Positions 17,493-26,288 of a DNA stretch of 50,927 nucleotides are shown one piece after another. Position 1 is the stretch's first letter. Each line of letters starts with the position of its first letter. Below the pieces are notes generated by a model. It was not told the origin of the DNA. It made no database searches and saw nothing but the letters and a program-made list of their open reading frames with translations. The translations under genes and the position numbers were made by a program. This DNA comes from Latilactobacillus fuchuensis DSM 14340 = JCM 11249 (lineage in GTDB: Bacteria > Bacillota > Bacilli > Lactobacillales > Lactobacillaceae): positions 1-50,927 of the forward strand of contig NZ_BAMJ01000016.1 in the NCBI RefSeq assembly GCF_000615805.1, read 5' to 3'.

Positions 17493-18914
17493 ATGGACTT
17501 AATGAATAAAACCCCTAAATCAATCGTGACCGAACTTGATGAATTTGTCATCGGTCAGGATCAAGCTAAAAAAGCGGTCGCGGTCGCTTTATATAACCGC
17601 TATCGCCGAATGCAATTGAGCGAAAAAATGCAACAAGAGATTACGCCTAAAAACTTATTGATGATTGGACCAACCGGGGTCGGCAAAACTGAAATTGCCC
17701 GCCGGTTAGCCAAAGTAGTGGATGCGCCTTTTATCAAAGTTGAAGCGACTAAGTTTACCGAAGTAGGGTATGTTGGTCGTGATGTCGAATCAATGGTCCG
17801 CGATCTTGCTGACATTGCCGTGCACATGGAAGAACAAGAACAATTCAAAAATGTGCGTGGTAAAGCTGCTCGTCAAGCGGATAAACGCTTGGTGAAGTTA
17901 CTCGTGCCAGGGATTAAAAAAGAACAACGTAAAAATGACAAAGCTGGCATCAACGATTTGATGGGCATGTTTACGGCCTTGCAAAATGGCGAAATGCCGG
18001 CCGGCTTTGGTCAACCAGAACCCGAAGAAGTGACTGATGACGTTCGTAACGAACGGCTATCCGTTAAAGAACAACTCGACAAAGGGTTGTTAGACGATCG
18101 TGAAATTGAAATTCAAGTGGATGAACCTAAAAAAGCAGCACCAATGAACGATATGATGGGTCAAATGGGCATCGATTTAAACGATACTTTAGGCTCAATT
18201 ATGCCGAAGAAAAAGATTACACGCACGGTGACGGTTAAAGAAGCACGTGAAGTCTTTATTCAAGAAGAATCTGATAAATTGGTCAACCATGCTGATATTT
18301 ATCACGATGCATTGCAAAGAGCCGAGAATACCGGTATCATCTTTATTGATGAAATCGATAAAATTGCGGCTGGTGGCAAGAAACAATCCGGCGAGGTTTC
18401 TCGTGAAGGGGTTCAACGTGATATTTTACCAATCGTTGAAGGCTCACAAGTCAATACGAAGTACGGCATGTTGAAAACGGACCACATCCTCTTTATCGGT
18501 TCCGGTGCATTTGCCGAATCAAAACCAAGTGATTTGATTGCTGAATTACAAGGTCGGTTCCCAATTCGGGTTGAATTACAAGATTTAACCGAAGCCGATT
18601 TTGTCCGAATCTTAACCGAACCTAGTAATGCGCTGGTGAAGCAATATATGGCGTTGATTGGTGCCGATGGCGTGCATGTGACTTTTACGATGGAAGCCAT
18701 TCAACGAATCGCTGCGATTGCTTTCCAAGTGAACCACGATACTGACAATATCGGTGCGCGGCGTCTAGCGACAATTCTTGAAAAATTATTGGAAGACATT
18801 TTATTTGAAGGCCCTGATATGCAAATGGGCGACATCACGATTACGGAACAATACGTCAATGATAAGATTGGCAAGATTGTTGCTGACAAAGATTTAACCC
18901 GATTTATTTTATAA
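17493..18914 (+). CDS. hslU: ATPase subunit HslU (ClpY)
   Basis: A 473-aa AAA+ unfoldase that feeds substrates to HslV. The N-terminal box IVTELDEFVIGQDQAKKAV, Walker A GPTGVGKTE (about residue 57), KVEATKFTEVGYVGRDV, the large variable I-domain (about 110-245), Walker B IIFIDEIDKIA, sensor IGSGAFAESKPSDL and the C-terminal AAA lid are all present. The C-terminus FIL fits insertion into HslV pockets. GGAGG precedes ATG 17493. It forms one unit with hslV. Confidence 0.96.
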   Translation: MDLMNKTPKSIVTELDEFVIGQDQAKKAVAVALYNRYRRMQLSEKMQQEITPKNLLMIGPTGVGKTEIARRLAKVVDAPFIKVEATKFTEVGYVGRDVESMVRDLADIAVHMEEQEQFKNVRGKAARQADKRLVKLLVPGIKKEQRKNDKAGINDLMGMFTALQNGEMPAGFGQPEPEEVTDDVRNERLSVKEQLDKGLLDDREIEIQVDEPKKAAPMNDMMGQMGIDLNDTLGSIMPKKKITRTVTVKEAREVFIQEESDKLVNHADIYHDALQRAENTGIIFIDEIDKIAAGGKKQSGEVSREGVQRDILPIVEGSQVNTKYGMLKTDHILFIGSGAFAESKPSDLIAELQGRFPIRVELQDLTEADFVRILTEPSNALVKQYMALIGADGVHVTFTMEAIQRIAAIAFQVNHDTDNIGARRLATILEKLLEDILFEGPDMQMGDITITEQYVNDKIGKIVADKDLTRFIL

Positions 18915-18936
18915 TAGTTAAAGGTGGTAGTTAATA

Positions 18937-19812
18937 ATGGTCCAAATCGCAAATGAATTTTTAACCGTTGAAATTAATCCCCTCGGTGCTGAACTGACGA
19001 GTTTAAAAGGCAACGTATCAGGCTTGGAATATCTCTGGCAAGCAGATCCAGCTGTCTGGAAACGGCATGCGCCCGTTTTATTCCCGTTTGTTGGGCGTTC
19101 TAAAAACGATCAATATACGTATCAAGGCAAAACGTATCCAATGGGGCAACATGGTTTTGCCCGTGATCGTCAGTTTGAAGTTGAAGAAAGCGGTGATCAA
19201 AAAGCGGTTTTCTTGCTGAAATCAGATGAAGCCAGTTTAGCCATCTATCCGTTTGAATTTGAATTGCGGGTCAGCTATCAGGTTCAAGACATGCATTTAG
19301 TGGTTAATTACGATGTTAAGAATACAGCGACAACGGCCCCAATGTACTTTTCAATTGGCGGTCATCCGGGCTTTAAAGTGCCAATGACGGCCGATACGCA
19401 ATTTGACGACTATTTTGTTGATTACCGTCCACAAAAATCGCGGGTTAAGATTCCATTGCAAGGGGCGTTCATTAATTTAAATGAACGGACTTTGGCACCA
19501 ACCGATGTCGCAACCGATATCAGTCACGATCTTTTCAAAGATGATGCGATGATTTACGAATTAAAGGGCCAAGAAAACGTCTTTAGCATTCGTTCTGAAA
19601 AAACACCGCATGCAATCTCAATGAAGCTATCAGCACCGTTTATCGGTGTTTGGTCGCCACACCCAACAGAGGGCAATCTTGTTTGCCTTGAACCTTGGTG
19701 GGGGATTGCGGATGATGTTGCTGCAACCGGTGAATTATCTGAAAAGTTTGGTGTCAATCAATTAGCGCCACAAGCGACTTTTAATGCGAATTATGAAATT
19801 ACGGTTAAATAG
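18937..19812 (+). CDS. Aldose 1-epimerase family protein (LacX-like)
   Basis: A 291-aa galactose-mutarotase-like protein. The order of motifs fits the family: WKRHAPVLFPFVGR near the start, the GQHGFARDR histidine, the central SIGGHPGF histidine and the C-terminal CLEPWWGIAD glutamate. The family interconverts anomers of hexoses or hexose-6-phosphates. This branch (LacX/YihR-like) is not closely tied to galactose operons, and no sugar genes stand nearby, so the substrate is open. AAAGGTGG precedes ATG 18937. It ends at a good terminator. Confidence 0.85.
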   Translation: MVQIANEFLTVEINPLGAELTSLKGNVSGLEYLWQADPAVWKRHAPVLFPFVGRSKNDQYTYQGKTYPMGQHGFARDRQFEVEESGDQKAVFLLKSDEASLAIYPFEFELRVSYQVQDMHLVVNYDVKNTATTAPMYFSIGGHPGFKVPMTADTQFDDYFVDYRPQKSRVKIPLQGAFINLNERTLAPTDVATDISHDLFKDDAMIYELKGQENVFSIRSEKTPHAISMKLSAPFIGVWSPHPTEGNLVCLEPWWGIADDVAATGELSEKFGVNQLAPQATFNANYEITVK

Positions 19813-19828
19813 TTTGTGAATTTGTTCT

Positions 19829-19860
19829 AAAAGCAGTCCTTTTTTTAGGGCTGCTTTTTG
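19829..19860 (+). terminator. Rho-independent terminator after hslU/epimerase
   Basis: AAAAGCAGTCC pairs with GGGCTGCTTTTT around a T-rich loop, followed by Ts. It closes the block started by hslV. Confidence 0.85.
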
Positions 19861-19890
19861 TTTGTTTACGGGTTTTAAAGCATTTTCAAG

Positions 19891-19911
19891 TGTGAATTAT
19901 TTGATTTCACA
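19891..19911. promoter_or_regulatory. TGTGAA-N9-TTCACA inverted repeat upstream of alsS
   Basis: Perfect 6-bp arms TGTGAA (19891-19896) and TTCACA (19906-19911) with a 9-nt AT-rich centre. They lie about 30 bp upstream of the putative -10 box of alsS. The half-sites resemble those of Rex or CRP/FNR-type regulators, but the spacing (9) does not match either standard site. Confidence 0.45.
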
Positions 19912-19939
19912 AACATCACTAGTTTTTAAAGAACTGGCG

Positions 19940-19948
19940 TGCTAAGAT
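19940..19948 (+). promoter_or_regulatory. Extended -10 box of the alsS promoter
   Basis: TGCTAAGAT fits an extended -10 element (TG-N-TAAGAT). The -35 region is poor, so activation or repression through the upstream inverted repeat is plausible. Confidence 0.45.
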
Positions 19949-19980
19949 ATTAGTAATCAACCAATAGACGGGGGCAAATT

Positions 19981-21663
19981 ATGACTGAAGATAAAAAGTA
20001 CTATGGTGCGGATGCAATTGTAGACAGTTTAGCCAATCATGAAATTGAATATGTTTTTGGAATTCCGGGTGCTAAAATTGATCGCGTGTTCGAGCGATTA
20101 GAACACCCAGTCAATCCGAAAGCACCTCGATTGATTTTGGCGCGCCATGAACAAAATGCGGCTTTTATGGCCGCTGGGATTGGCCGGATTACGGGAAAAC
20201 CCGGCGTAGCGATTGCGACTTCTGGTCCGGGTGCCAGTAATTTAGCAACTGGGGTCGTCACGGCAACGGCTGAAGGCGATCCGATGATTGCGATTGCCGG
20301 CCAAGTCAAACGGGCTGATTTATTACGTTTAACGCATCAAAGTATGAAGAACGCAGCCTTATTCGCACCGATTACTAAATTTAGTGCAGAAGTCCAAGAA
20401 CCAGAAAATTTATCCGAAGTGATCGCCAACGCTTATCAAGAAGCCGAATCGGCTAAACAAGGGGCGGCTTTTGTCAGCATTCCGCAAGATGTGACGGATT
20501 CAGAAGTCCATGCTAAAGTCATTAAACCGTTGATGGCCCCAAAACTCGGACCTGCTAGTCCGGTTGAAACCACTTTGTTGGCCCAACGGATTAAAGAAGC
20601 AAAATTACCGGTTCTGTTAGTTGGGATGCGGGCCTCTTCACCTGAAGTGACGGCGGCGATTCGCAACTTAATTGCAGAAACACATATTCCAGTTGTTGAA
20701 ACCTTCCAAGCTGCCGGAATTATCTCACGTGATTTGGAAACTGATTTCTATGGTCGGGTCGGATTATTCCGGAATCAACCAGGGGATCAAATTTTGAAAC
20801 GCAGCGATTTAGTGATTACAATTGGTTATGATCCGATTGAATACGAACCCCGTAACTGGAACGCTGAGAGTGACGCGAACATCATGGTGATTGATGACAT
20901 GCGTGCTGAAATTGATCATAATTTCCAACCTGAAAAAGAATTGATTGGCGATATCGCCCAAACGCTCGATTTCTTATTGCCTTACATGAAAGGTTATCAA
21001 TTATCTGATGACGTTCGGGAATATTTAGTGAAACAACATTCTGTGATTCATCAACGTGATGAGGCGCCAGTCGCATTAGCTGATAATCCGCTAAGTCATC
21101 CGTTAAACATTGTGTCTGAATTACAAGCGCGGGTCACGGATGAAATGACCGTCACGGTTGATGTCGGAAGTCATTATATCTGGATGGCACGCCATTTCTG
21201 GAGTTACGAACCCCGTCACTTATTATTTAGTAACGGGATGCAAACCTTAGGGGTCGCGTTGCCTTGGGCGATTAGTGCGGCTTTAGTGCGGCCTAATACG
21301 CAGATTGTCTCGGTTTCCGGTGATGGTGGTTTCTTATTTTCAAGTCAAGAATTAGAAACAGCCGTTCGCTTGAATTTAAACATCGTGCACGTTATTTGGA
21401 ATGATGGTTACTATGACATGGTTAAATTCCAAGAAGAGATGAAATATGGTCAATCGGCCGCGGTTAAATTTGGACCAGTTGATTTCGTTAAATATGCTGA
21501 AAGTTTTGGCGCAACCGGCTTGCGGGTCGATAATGCCGCTGAATTAGGTGCGGTTTTAGATCAAGCTTTCGCAACTGACGGTCCAGTGATTGTCGATATT
21601 CCAGTTGATTACAAAGATAATCAATTATTAGGCCAAGCATTATTACCAGATCAATTAGTTTAA
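19981..21663 (+). CDS. alsS: Acetolactate synthase, catabolic type
   Basis: A 560-aa thiamine-diphosphate enzyme that joins two pyruvates to 2-acetolactate. It has the N-terminal PYR domain with the catalytic glutamate in [10 protein letters not shown], then [15 protein letters not shown], the central domain with [13 protein letters not shown] (typical of AlsS, not of pyruvate oxidase), and the C-terminal diphosphate motif [15 protein letters not shown]...WNDGYYD. It pairs with alsD 17 nt downstream, forming the pyruvate-to-acetoin branch that consumes acid and excess pyruvate. A possible operator lies upstream. Confidence 0.94.
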   Translation: MTEDKKYYGADAIVDSLANHEIEYVFGIPGAKIDRVFERLEHPVNPKAPRLILARHEQNAAFMAAGIGRITGKPGVAIATSGPGASNLATGVVTATAEGDPMIAIAGQVKRADLLRLTHQSMKNAALFAPITKFSAEVQEPENLSEVIANAYQEAESAKQGAAFVSIPQDVTDSEVHAKVIKPLMAPKLGPASPVETTLLAQRIKEAKLPVLLVGMRASSPEVTAAIRNLIAETHIPVVETFQAAGIISRDLETDFYGRVGLFRNQPGDQILKRSDLVITIGYDPIEYEPRNWNAESDANIMVIDDMRAEIDHNFQPEKELIGDIAQTLDFLLPYMKGYQLSDDVREYLVKQHSVIHQRDEAPVALADNPLSHPLNIVSELQARVTDEMTVTVDVGSHYIWMARHFWSYEPRHLLFSNGMQTLGVALPWAISAALVRPNTQIVSVSGDGGFLFSSQELETAVRLNLNIVHVIWNDGYYDMVKFQEEMKYGQSAAVKFGPVDFVKYAESFGATGLRVDNAAELGAVLDQAFATDGPVIVDIPVDYKDNQLLGQALLPDQLV

Positions 21664-21680
21664 TTGGGAGGTTCACGAAC

Positions 21681-22400
21681 ATGGCACACGATTCAACACG
21701 GGTTTATCAACACGGGACGTTAGCGTTACTCGTTCCTGGTTTATTTACGGGTACGCAATCCGTTCATGATTTATTACAACATGGTGATTTTGGGATTGGC
21801 ACGGCGCACGGTTTAGCTGGCGAATTAATCGTATTAGATGGTCAAGCTTATCTCGTTGCTGGCACGGGTGACGTTCGCCCGGTCAAGACGACTGAAACGG
21901 TGCCGTTTGCGACGGTCCATTTTCAAGATGCGGCGTTAACGAGTCAAACCATTAGTGGCATCACTAAAATGGCTTTAGAACAACAATTGTTAAACCAAGC
22001 ACCGCTTAAGAATTTATTTTTTGCGGTTAAAATCACGGGTCAATTCAAAAAGATGCATACGCGCGCGGTTGAAGCGCAGGTTGAACCTTATCCGAATCTA
22101 ACGGCGGCCACCCGCGTCCAACCAGAATTTACGGCTGACATGGTTGAAGGGACGTTAGTCGGCTATTACGCACCAGCGTTATACCAAGGGGCGGCCGTTG
22201 CCGGTTATCATGTGCATTTCTTGAACACGGCGCATGATTTTGGCGGGCACGTGTTAGATTACGAAGTAGCGGACGCGCAATTAACGGTCCAACCGTTTGA
22301 AACGTTCGAACAACATTTCCCCAATCAAAATGCGGCTTTCTTAGAAACCGATTTTGATTTGCACGCCGTTAACGCGGATATTGAAGAAGCGGAACACTAA
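21681..22400 (+). CDS. alsD: Alpha-acetolactate decarboxylase
   Basis: A 239-aa enzyme converting 2-acetolactate to acetoin (AlsD/BudA/AldB family). It has the N-terminal YQHGTLALLVPGLFTGT, the substrate-side HGDFGIGTAHGLAGE, the conserved ARV-type arginine region, and the zinc-binding HVHFLNTAHDFGGHVLDY near residues 176-193. GGGAGG precedes ATG 21681. The stop codon at 22398-22400 overlaps the first of two direct repeats. Confidence 0.95.
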   Translation: MAHDSTRVYQHGTLALLVPGLFTGTQSVHDLLQHGDFGIGTAHGLAGELIVLDGQAYLVAGTGDVRPVKTTETVPFATVHFQDAALTSQTISGITKMALEQQLLNQAPLKNLFFAVKITGQFKKMHTRAVEAQVEPYPNLTAATRVQPEFTADMVEGTLVGYYAPALYQGAAVAGYHVHFLNTAHDFGGHVLDYEVADAQLTVQPFETFEQHFPNQNAAFLETDFDLHAVNADIEEAEH

Positions 22401-22464
22401 AAAATGAGTGTGTTGAGTTGCTGCAACACAAAAGCACGTTAAAAAAATGAGTGTGTTGAGTTGC
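22399..22464. repeat. Pair of 23-nt direct repeats at the 3' end of alsD
   Basis: The same 23 bases (A6 then TGAGTGTGTTGAGTTGC) occur at 22399-22421 and 22442-22464. The first copy can fold with CAACACA at 22424-22430. The second can fold as AGTTGC/GCAACT. The first copy includes the last two bases of the alsD stop codon. Confidence 0.8.
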
Positions 22465-22487
22465 GGGTAGCAACTGAGCATTAACAG

Positions 22488-22530
22488 AAAATCCCCCCAT
22501 TATCTTGATTTTAAGATAATGGGGGATTTT
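22488..22530. terminator. Bidirectional terminator between alsD and ppsR
   Basis: AAAATCCCCCCATTATCTT and AAGATAATGGGGGATTTT form an almost perfect long stem, with an A-run before and a T-run after. It serves alsD on the plus strand and ppsR on the minus strand. Confidence 0.92.
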
Positions 22531-22554
22531 AGGGTAAGTGGAAGTTGTTGTCAT

Positions 22555-23397
22555 TTAATTAACGTGATCGACCGTTGAATCAGCGAAATCAAGGCCCATC
22601 TGTTCGAGAATAATAGTAGCCGTTTCTTCGATTGATCGGTTGGCTACATTGATGACTTGGCAGCCGATTTTATCGTAGAGGTCTTGGGCAAAGGCTAATT
22701 CAGCTTTAATTTCATCCATATCTGAATAGGTCGTGTCAGGATTTAAACCGTACGCAATCATCCGTTCGCGGCGAATGTTGTTCAAGACTTCGGGTGAATT
22801 CATCAAACCAATCACTTTTTTAGGATCGACATGCCAAATTTCATCCGGAATGTGCGCCTGAGGGACGATTGGTAAGTTAGCGACTTTGAGGTTCCGGTTC
22901 GCTAAGAATAACGACAACGGGGTCTTAGACGTTCTAGAAACACCTAATAACACGATGTCGGCCTCTAAGAAGCCTTTCGGATCTTTGCCATCATCGTACA
23001 TGACGGCGAATTCCATCGCTGAAATCCGATCGAAATAGCGATCGTTTAAGTGGTGGAGGGCACCAGCTTCGCCAGAAGGTTGTAATTCAGTTTTGGCGGT
23101 AATTAATTTAGTGACCGGGGACATCATATCGAAACTAGCAATTTGGTTGGTTTGGCAATAGGTTTCAGCAATGTCAGCGAGTTCTTTAGTGGCTAGCGTA
23201 TGGACGACAATCGTTTCGGTCGGGACAGCCTTGCTGAGCACATCCGTCAGCTTGTCGGCCGTGTGAATAAATGGAAAACGGACAATATCCGGTTTTAAAT
23301 CTGGATATTGCGCCAAGGCTGCTTGCGCCAATTGTAAGGCAGTTTGACCAACTGAATCTGAAATTACAAAAAGCGTTAATGGCGTTGATTGTGTCAT
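22555..23397 (-). CDS. ppsR: Pyruvate, phosphate dikinase regulatory protein family (DUF299)
   Basis: A 280-aa bifunctional kinase/pyrophosphorylase family protein, which in characterised members switches pyruvate phosphate dikinase or PEP synthase on and off by threonine phosphorylation. Signature parts: N-terminal VISDSVGQTA, HTADKL and a P-loop-like GVSRTSKTPLSLFLA at about residues 153-167, then NLPIVPQAHIP. No ppdK or ppsA is in the window, as is common in lactobacilli, so the target is unknown. AAAGGAG precedes the start on the minus strand. It converges on alsD. Confidence 0.9.
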   Translation of the reverse strand: MTQSTPLTLFVISDSVGQTALQLAQAALAQYPDLKPDIVRFPFIHTADKLTDVLSKAVPTETIVVHTLATKELADIAETYCQTNQIASFDMMSPVTKLITAKTELQPSGEAGALHHLNDRYFDRISAMEFAVMYDDGKDPKGFLEADIVLLGVSRTSKTPLSLFLANRNLKVANLPIVPQAHIPDEIWHVDPKKVIGLMNSPEVLNNIRRERMIAYGLNPDTTYSDMDEIKAELAFAQDLYDKIGCQVINVANRSIEETATIILEQMGLDFADSTVDHVN

Positions 23398-23496
23398 ATT
23401 AAGACTCCTTTGAACATTTTTATAGCGTTATCATACCATAATCGGCTAAAAATAGAGAATAATTGAAAAAAGATTCAATTAATTAGCAATGAGTTA

Positions 23497-23525
23497 TTGA
23501 CCGTATTTTCAACATTCGCTATAAT
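23497..23525 (+). promoter_or_regulatory. Promoter of rpsU
   Basis: TTGACC at 23497-23502 and TATAAT at 23520-23525 with 17-bp spacing, close to the sigma-A consensus. The transcript leader of about 75 nt can form GTTTAA/TTAAAC pairing before the GGGGAGGG ribosome binding site. Confidence 0.85.
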
Positions 23526-23605
23526 AGCTAAGAACGGTTTAACTCGTCGCAACTAGTTGTCATGATTAAACGGTTATACTTAGCACGCGAGGGGAGGGAT
23601 ATCAT

Positions 23606-23782
23606 ATGGGCAAGACAGTCGTTCGCAGTAACGAATCTCTAGATGATGCTCTTCGTCGCTTCAAGCGTTCCGTATCAAAAGCTGGTACTATACAAGAATA
23701 TCGTAAACGTGAATTTTACGAGAAACCAAGTGTAAAACGTAAGTTGAAATCAGAAGCAGCAAGAAAACGTAAGAAATTCTAA
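23606..23782 (+). CDS. rpsU: 30S ribosomal protein S21
   Basis: A 58-aa basic protein starting [19 protein letters not shown] and ending in a Lys/Arg-rich tail (RKRKKF), the normal S21 size and sequence. It sits on the platform of the small subunit near the anti-Shine-Dalgarno. GGGGAGGG precedes ATG 23606. It has its own near-consensus promoter and is followed by yqeY at 23 nt. dnaG and rpoD, its partners in the classical macromolecular synthesis operon, lie 7 kb downstream. Confidence 0.96.
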   Translation: MGKTVVRSNESLDDALRRFKRSVSKAGTIQEYRKREFYEKPSVKRKLKSEAARKRKKF

Positions 23783-23805
23783 TTTCTCGTAAAGGAAATG
23801 ATTGA

Positions 23806-24249
23806 ATGAGTTTACTTGAACAATTAAATTCTGATTTGAAAACGGCGATGAAGGCCAAAGATAAGTTGCGGTTAACAGTTATTCGGAGTTTAAAATCCGC
23901 TTTAACTAATGCACAAATTAGTGCTGGGCAAGACTTATCTTCTGATGAAGAATTAAGCGTACTATCATCACAACTTAAGCAACGCAAAGAATCGCTACAA
24001 GAGTTTGAAAACGGTGATCGTGCAGATCTCGCGGATCAAACAAAAGCAGAGATTGAAATTGTGACTGCTTATCTACCAGAACAACTTGATGAAGCAGCGG
24101 TAACCGCCATTGTTGATGAAGCAATGAAGGCTACTGGGGCAACAGGTAAAGCTGATTTTGGTAAAGTGATGCAATATGTAATGCCGAAAGTTAAAGGACG
24201 TGCTGATGGCGCTTTGGTCAATCAAGTCGTTAAGTCAAAACTGAATTAA
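23806..24249 (+). CDS. yqeY: GatB/YqeY domain protein
   Basis: A 147-aa protein that is essentially a stand-alone YqeY domain (MSLLEQLNSDLKTAMKAKDKLRL...YLPEQLDEAAV...GKADFGKVMQYVMPKVKGRADG). The domain is related to the tRNA-binding tail of GatB, but no catalytic part is present and its role is unsettled. rpsU-yqeY order is conserved in Bacillota. A terminator follows directly. Confidence 0.93.
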   Translation: MSLLEQLNSDLKTAMKAKDKLRLTVIRSLKSALTNAQISAGQDLSSDEELSVLSSQLKQRKESLQEFENGDRADLADQTKAEIEIVTAYLPEQLDEAAVTAIVDEAMKATGATGKADFGKVMQYVMPKVKGRADGALVNQVVKSKLN

Positions 24250-24256
24250 TTTTTGG

Positions 24257-24290
24257 TAGGCCTCGAAAGAGGCCTATTTTTATTGTTTTT
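24257..24290 (+). terminator. Rho-independent terminator after yqeY
   Basis: TAGGCCTC and GAGGCCTA form a perfect stem around a GAAA tetraloop, followed by T-rich sequence. It separates rpsU-yqeY from ybeY onward. The 200 nt up to ybeY hold no gene. A TATGATAGAAT segment near 24373-24383 may be the -10 box of the next operon. Confidence 0.9.
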
Positions 24291-24488
24291 TACATAATGG
24301 CAGGGGGCCAACCTTTGAAACCCGATATTTAAAGTGAATTATGAGGGAAACTCGTGACGGATGAAGCCTTGCTATGATAGAATGAACGTAGTTTTCATTC
24401 TGTAGATAGTCATTTATTGGTTTGGGGTGCGTCAGATAATCAAAGGCGGCCCTATAAATTGAGAATAGAAGAAAGTGGGAATTTAGCA

Positions 24489-24965
24489 ATGGATATTCAA
24501 ATTGTTGATGAAACCAAACAAGTACCAGAAGCGCAAATTAAATTAGTGACTGATATTTTACAGTTTGCGGGTAAAGAATTAAAACTGGCTGATGACACAG
24601 AAATGTCAGTGACTTTTGTCACGAATAATCGGATTCAAGAGATTAATCGTGAATACCGAGACACTGATCGCGCGACCGATGTGATTAGTTTTGCGATTGA
24701 AGAAGATCCCGAAGGCGAAGGTCTACCAGCGAATTTCGAAGAATTATTCGATATTCCTAAGAATATTGGTGATTTGTTCGTCTCACCTGAAAAGGCGGCT
24801 GAACAAGCGAAAACCTATGGTCATTCTTATGAACGTGAATTGGGTTATACGATGGTCCACGGTTTCTTACACTTGAACGGCTATGACCATATTCACAGTG
24901 AAGACGAAGCCCAAATGATTCCATTGCAGGAGACTATCTTAGATGAATTCGGATTACAACGCTAA
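24489..24965 (+). CDS. ybeY: Endoribonuclease YbeY
   Basis: A 158-aa metalloprotein involved in 16S rRNA 3' maturation and ribosome quality control. The zinc site HGFLHLNGYDH (His-x3-His-x5-His) lies near residues 124-134, and REYRDTDRATDVISF is the other family mark. The frame is open upstream to 24417, but MDIQIVDETK is the usual N-terminus, so ATG 24489 is used. The ribosome binding site there is weak (AGTGGGA). phoH, which usually precedes ybeY, is absent. The 3' end overlaps dgkA by 23 nt. Confidence 0.93.
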   Translation: MDIQIVDETKQVPEAQIKLVTDILQFAGKELKLADDTEMSVTFVTNNRIQEINREYRDTDRATDVISFAIEEDPEGEGLPANFEELFDIPKNIGDLFVSPEKAAEQAKTYGHSYERELGYTMVHGFLHLNGYDHIHSEDEAQMIPLQETILDEFGLQR

Positions 24966-25344
24966 AAAACCGCAGACCACCAAGAATAAATCCTTTTACC
25001 AATCAGTCCGACACGCGTTAGTCGGCTTGGTGACCGGTTTTAAGGAAGAACTTAATTTACAGCGGGATTTAATGATGGCGGCTTTAGCGATTATTTTAGG
25101 GCTTATCTGTCGCTTGCACTACATCGATTGGCTGTTTCTGATTTTAGCCATTTTTATTGTATTATTAGCTGAATTCTGGAACACCGTTGTTGAACATTTC
25201 GTCGATTTGTTGGTTGAACACCAATTTAATCCGACCGCTAAAAAGATTAAAGACATCAGTGCCGCCAGCGTGTTATTGAGCGCGGTGTTGGCACTCGTGA
25301 TTGGCGCCGTCGTTTTTGGCCACGCCGTATTAACTTATTTGTAA
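24943..25344 (+). CDS. dgkA: Undecaprenol/diacylglycerol kinase family membrane protein
   Basis: A 133-aa membrane protein with three hydrophobic helices (about residues 44-58, 62-80 and 106-130). It has the DgkA core GFKEELNLQRDL, an AEFWNTVVEHFVDLL motif carrying the conserved Glu-x-x-Asn-Thr-x-x-Glu pattern, and the NPTAKKIKDISAASVLLSA segment. In Gram-positive bacteria the enzyme mainly phosphorylates undecaprenol for cell-wall lipid carrier supply. It overlaps ybeY by 23 nt and precedes era, the standard arrangement. Confidence 0.93.
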   Translation: MNSDYNAKKPQTTKNKSFYQSVRHALVGLVTGFKEELNLQRDLMMAALAIILGLICRLHYIDWLFLILAIFIVLLAEFWNTVVEHFVDLLVEHQFNPTAKKIKDISAASVLLSAVLALVIGAVVFGHAVLTYL

Positions 25345-25377
25345 GACTAAACTATAGCAATAACTAAGGGGAACACT

Positions 25378-26280
25378 ATGACAGATACTTATCGTTCAGG
25401 TTTTGTGGCAATTGTTGGCCGTCCGAATGTCGGTAAATCAACATTTATGAATCGCATGATTGGTGAAAAAATCGCCATCATGTCAGCTAAGGCGCAAACT
25501 ACGCGGAATAAGATTCAAGGCATCTATACGGACGAAAACGCGCAAATCGTTTTTGTTGATACACCTGGGATTCACAAACCACACAATGAATTAGACGAAT
25601 ACATGGATCAAGCCGCTTTATCAACGTTTAATGAAGTGGATGCGATTCTATTCATGATCAGTGGTGTCGATAAAAAGGGCCCTGGTGATCAATATATTAT
25701 GGATCAACTTAAAAACGTGAAAAAACCCGTTTATTTGGTGGTTAACAAGATTGATGCGATTCATCCGGACGACTTACTACCATTGATTGAACAATATCGT
25801 CATGAATTGGATTTTAAGGCCGTTTATCCGATTTCAGCACTAGAGGGCAATAATGTCCCAGAAATGTTGGCGGAACTCGAACAGACCTTACCAGAGGGCC
25901 CACAATACTATCCAGAAGATCAATTAACGGATCATCCAGAATATTTCGTCGTTGGCGAATTAATTCGTGAAAAGATTCTAGAATTAACCCATGAAGAAGT
26001 GCCACATTCTGTCGCCGTCGTGGTTGAACGAATGAACGAACGGGTCAATGATAAATTACAAATTGAAGCCACCATCGTCGTTGAACGTGACGGTCAAAAA
26101 CGAATCGTCATCGGTCAAAAAGGTGCGATTATTAAAGCCGTAGGGATTCGTTCACGACGCGAAATTGAAGCGTTACTCGGTGAAAAGGTCAACTTAAAAC
26201 TATGGGTTAAGATTCAAAAAAATTGGCGTGACAATAATCAATATTTACGTGAATTTGGTTATAACAAGAAACGTTTGTAG
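25378..26280 (+). CDS. era: GTPase Era
   Basis: A 300-aa GTPase that binds the 3' end of 16S rRNA during 30S assembly. G1 GRPNVGKST near residue 14, the G2 region [13 protein letters not shown]3 DTPGIHKP, G4 NKID and G5 SALEGNN are present. The C-terminal KH domain contains [27 protein letters not shown] precedes ATG 25378. recO begins 8 nt after the stop, so the two are co-transcribed. Confidence 0.97.
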   Translation: MTDTYRSGFVAIVGRPNVGKSTFMNRMIGEKIAIMSAKAQTTRNKIQGIYTDENAQIVFVDTPGIHKPHNELDEYMDQAALSTFNEVDAILFMISGVDKKGPGDQYIMDQLKNVKKPVYLVVNKIDAIHPDDLLPLIEQYRHELDFKAVYPISALEGNNVPEMLAELEQTLPEGPQYYPEDQLTDHPEYFVVGELIREKILELTHEEVPHSVAVVVERMNERVNDKLQIEATIVVERDGQKRIVIGQKGAIIKAVGIRSRREIEALLGEKVNLKLWVKIQKNWRDNNQYLREFGYNKKRL

Positions 26281-26288
26281 GCTAAACT

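Noticed and set aside
22399-22464. CRISPR-like array
   Set aside because: Only two copies with a 20-nt gap, no further repeats and no cas genes.
24290-24488. Possible phoH remnant between yqeY and ybeY
   Set aside because: I translated the gap by eye and saw no PhoH motif. It looks like an ordinary promoter region.
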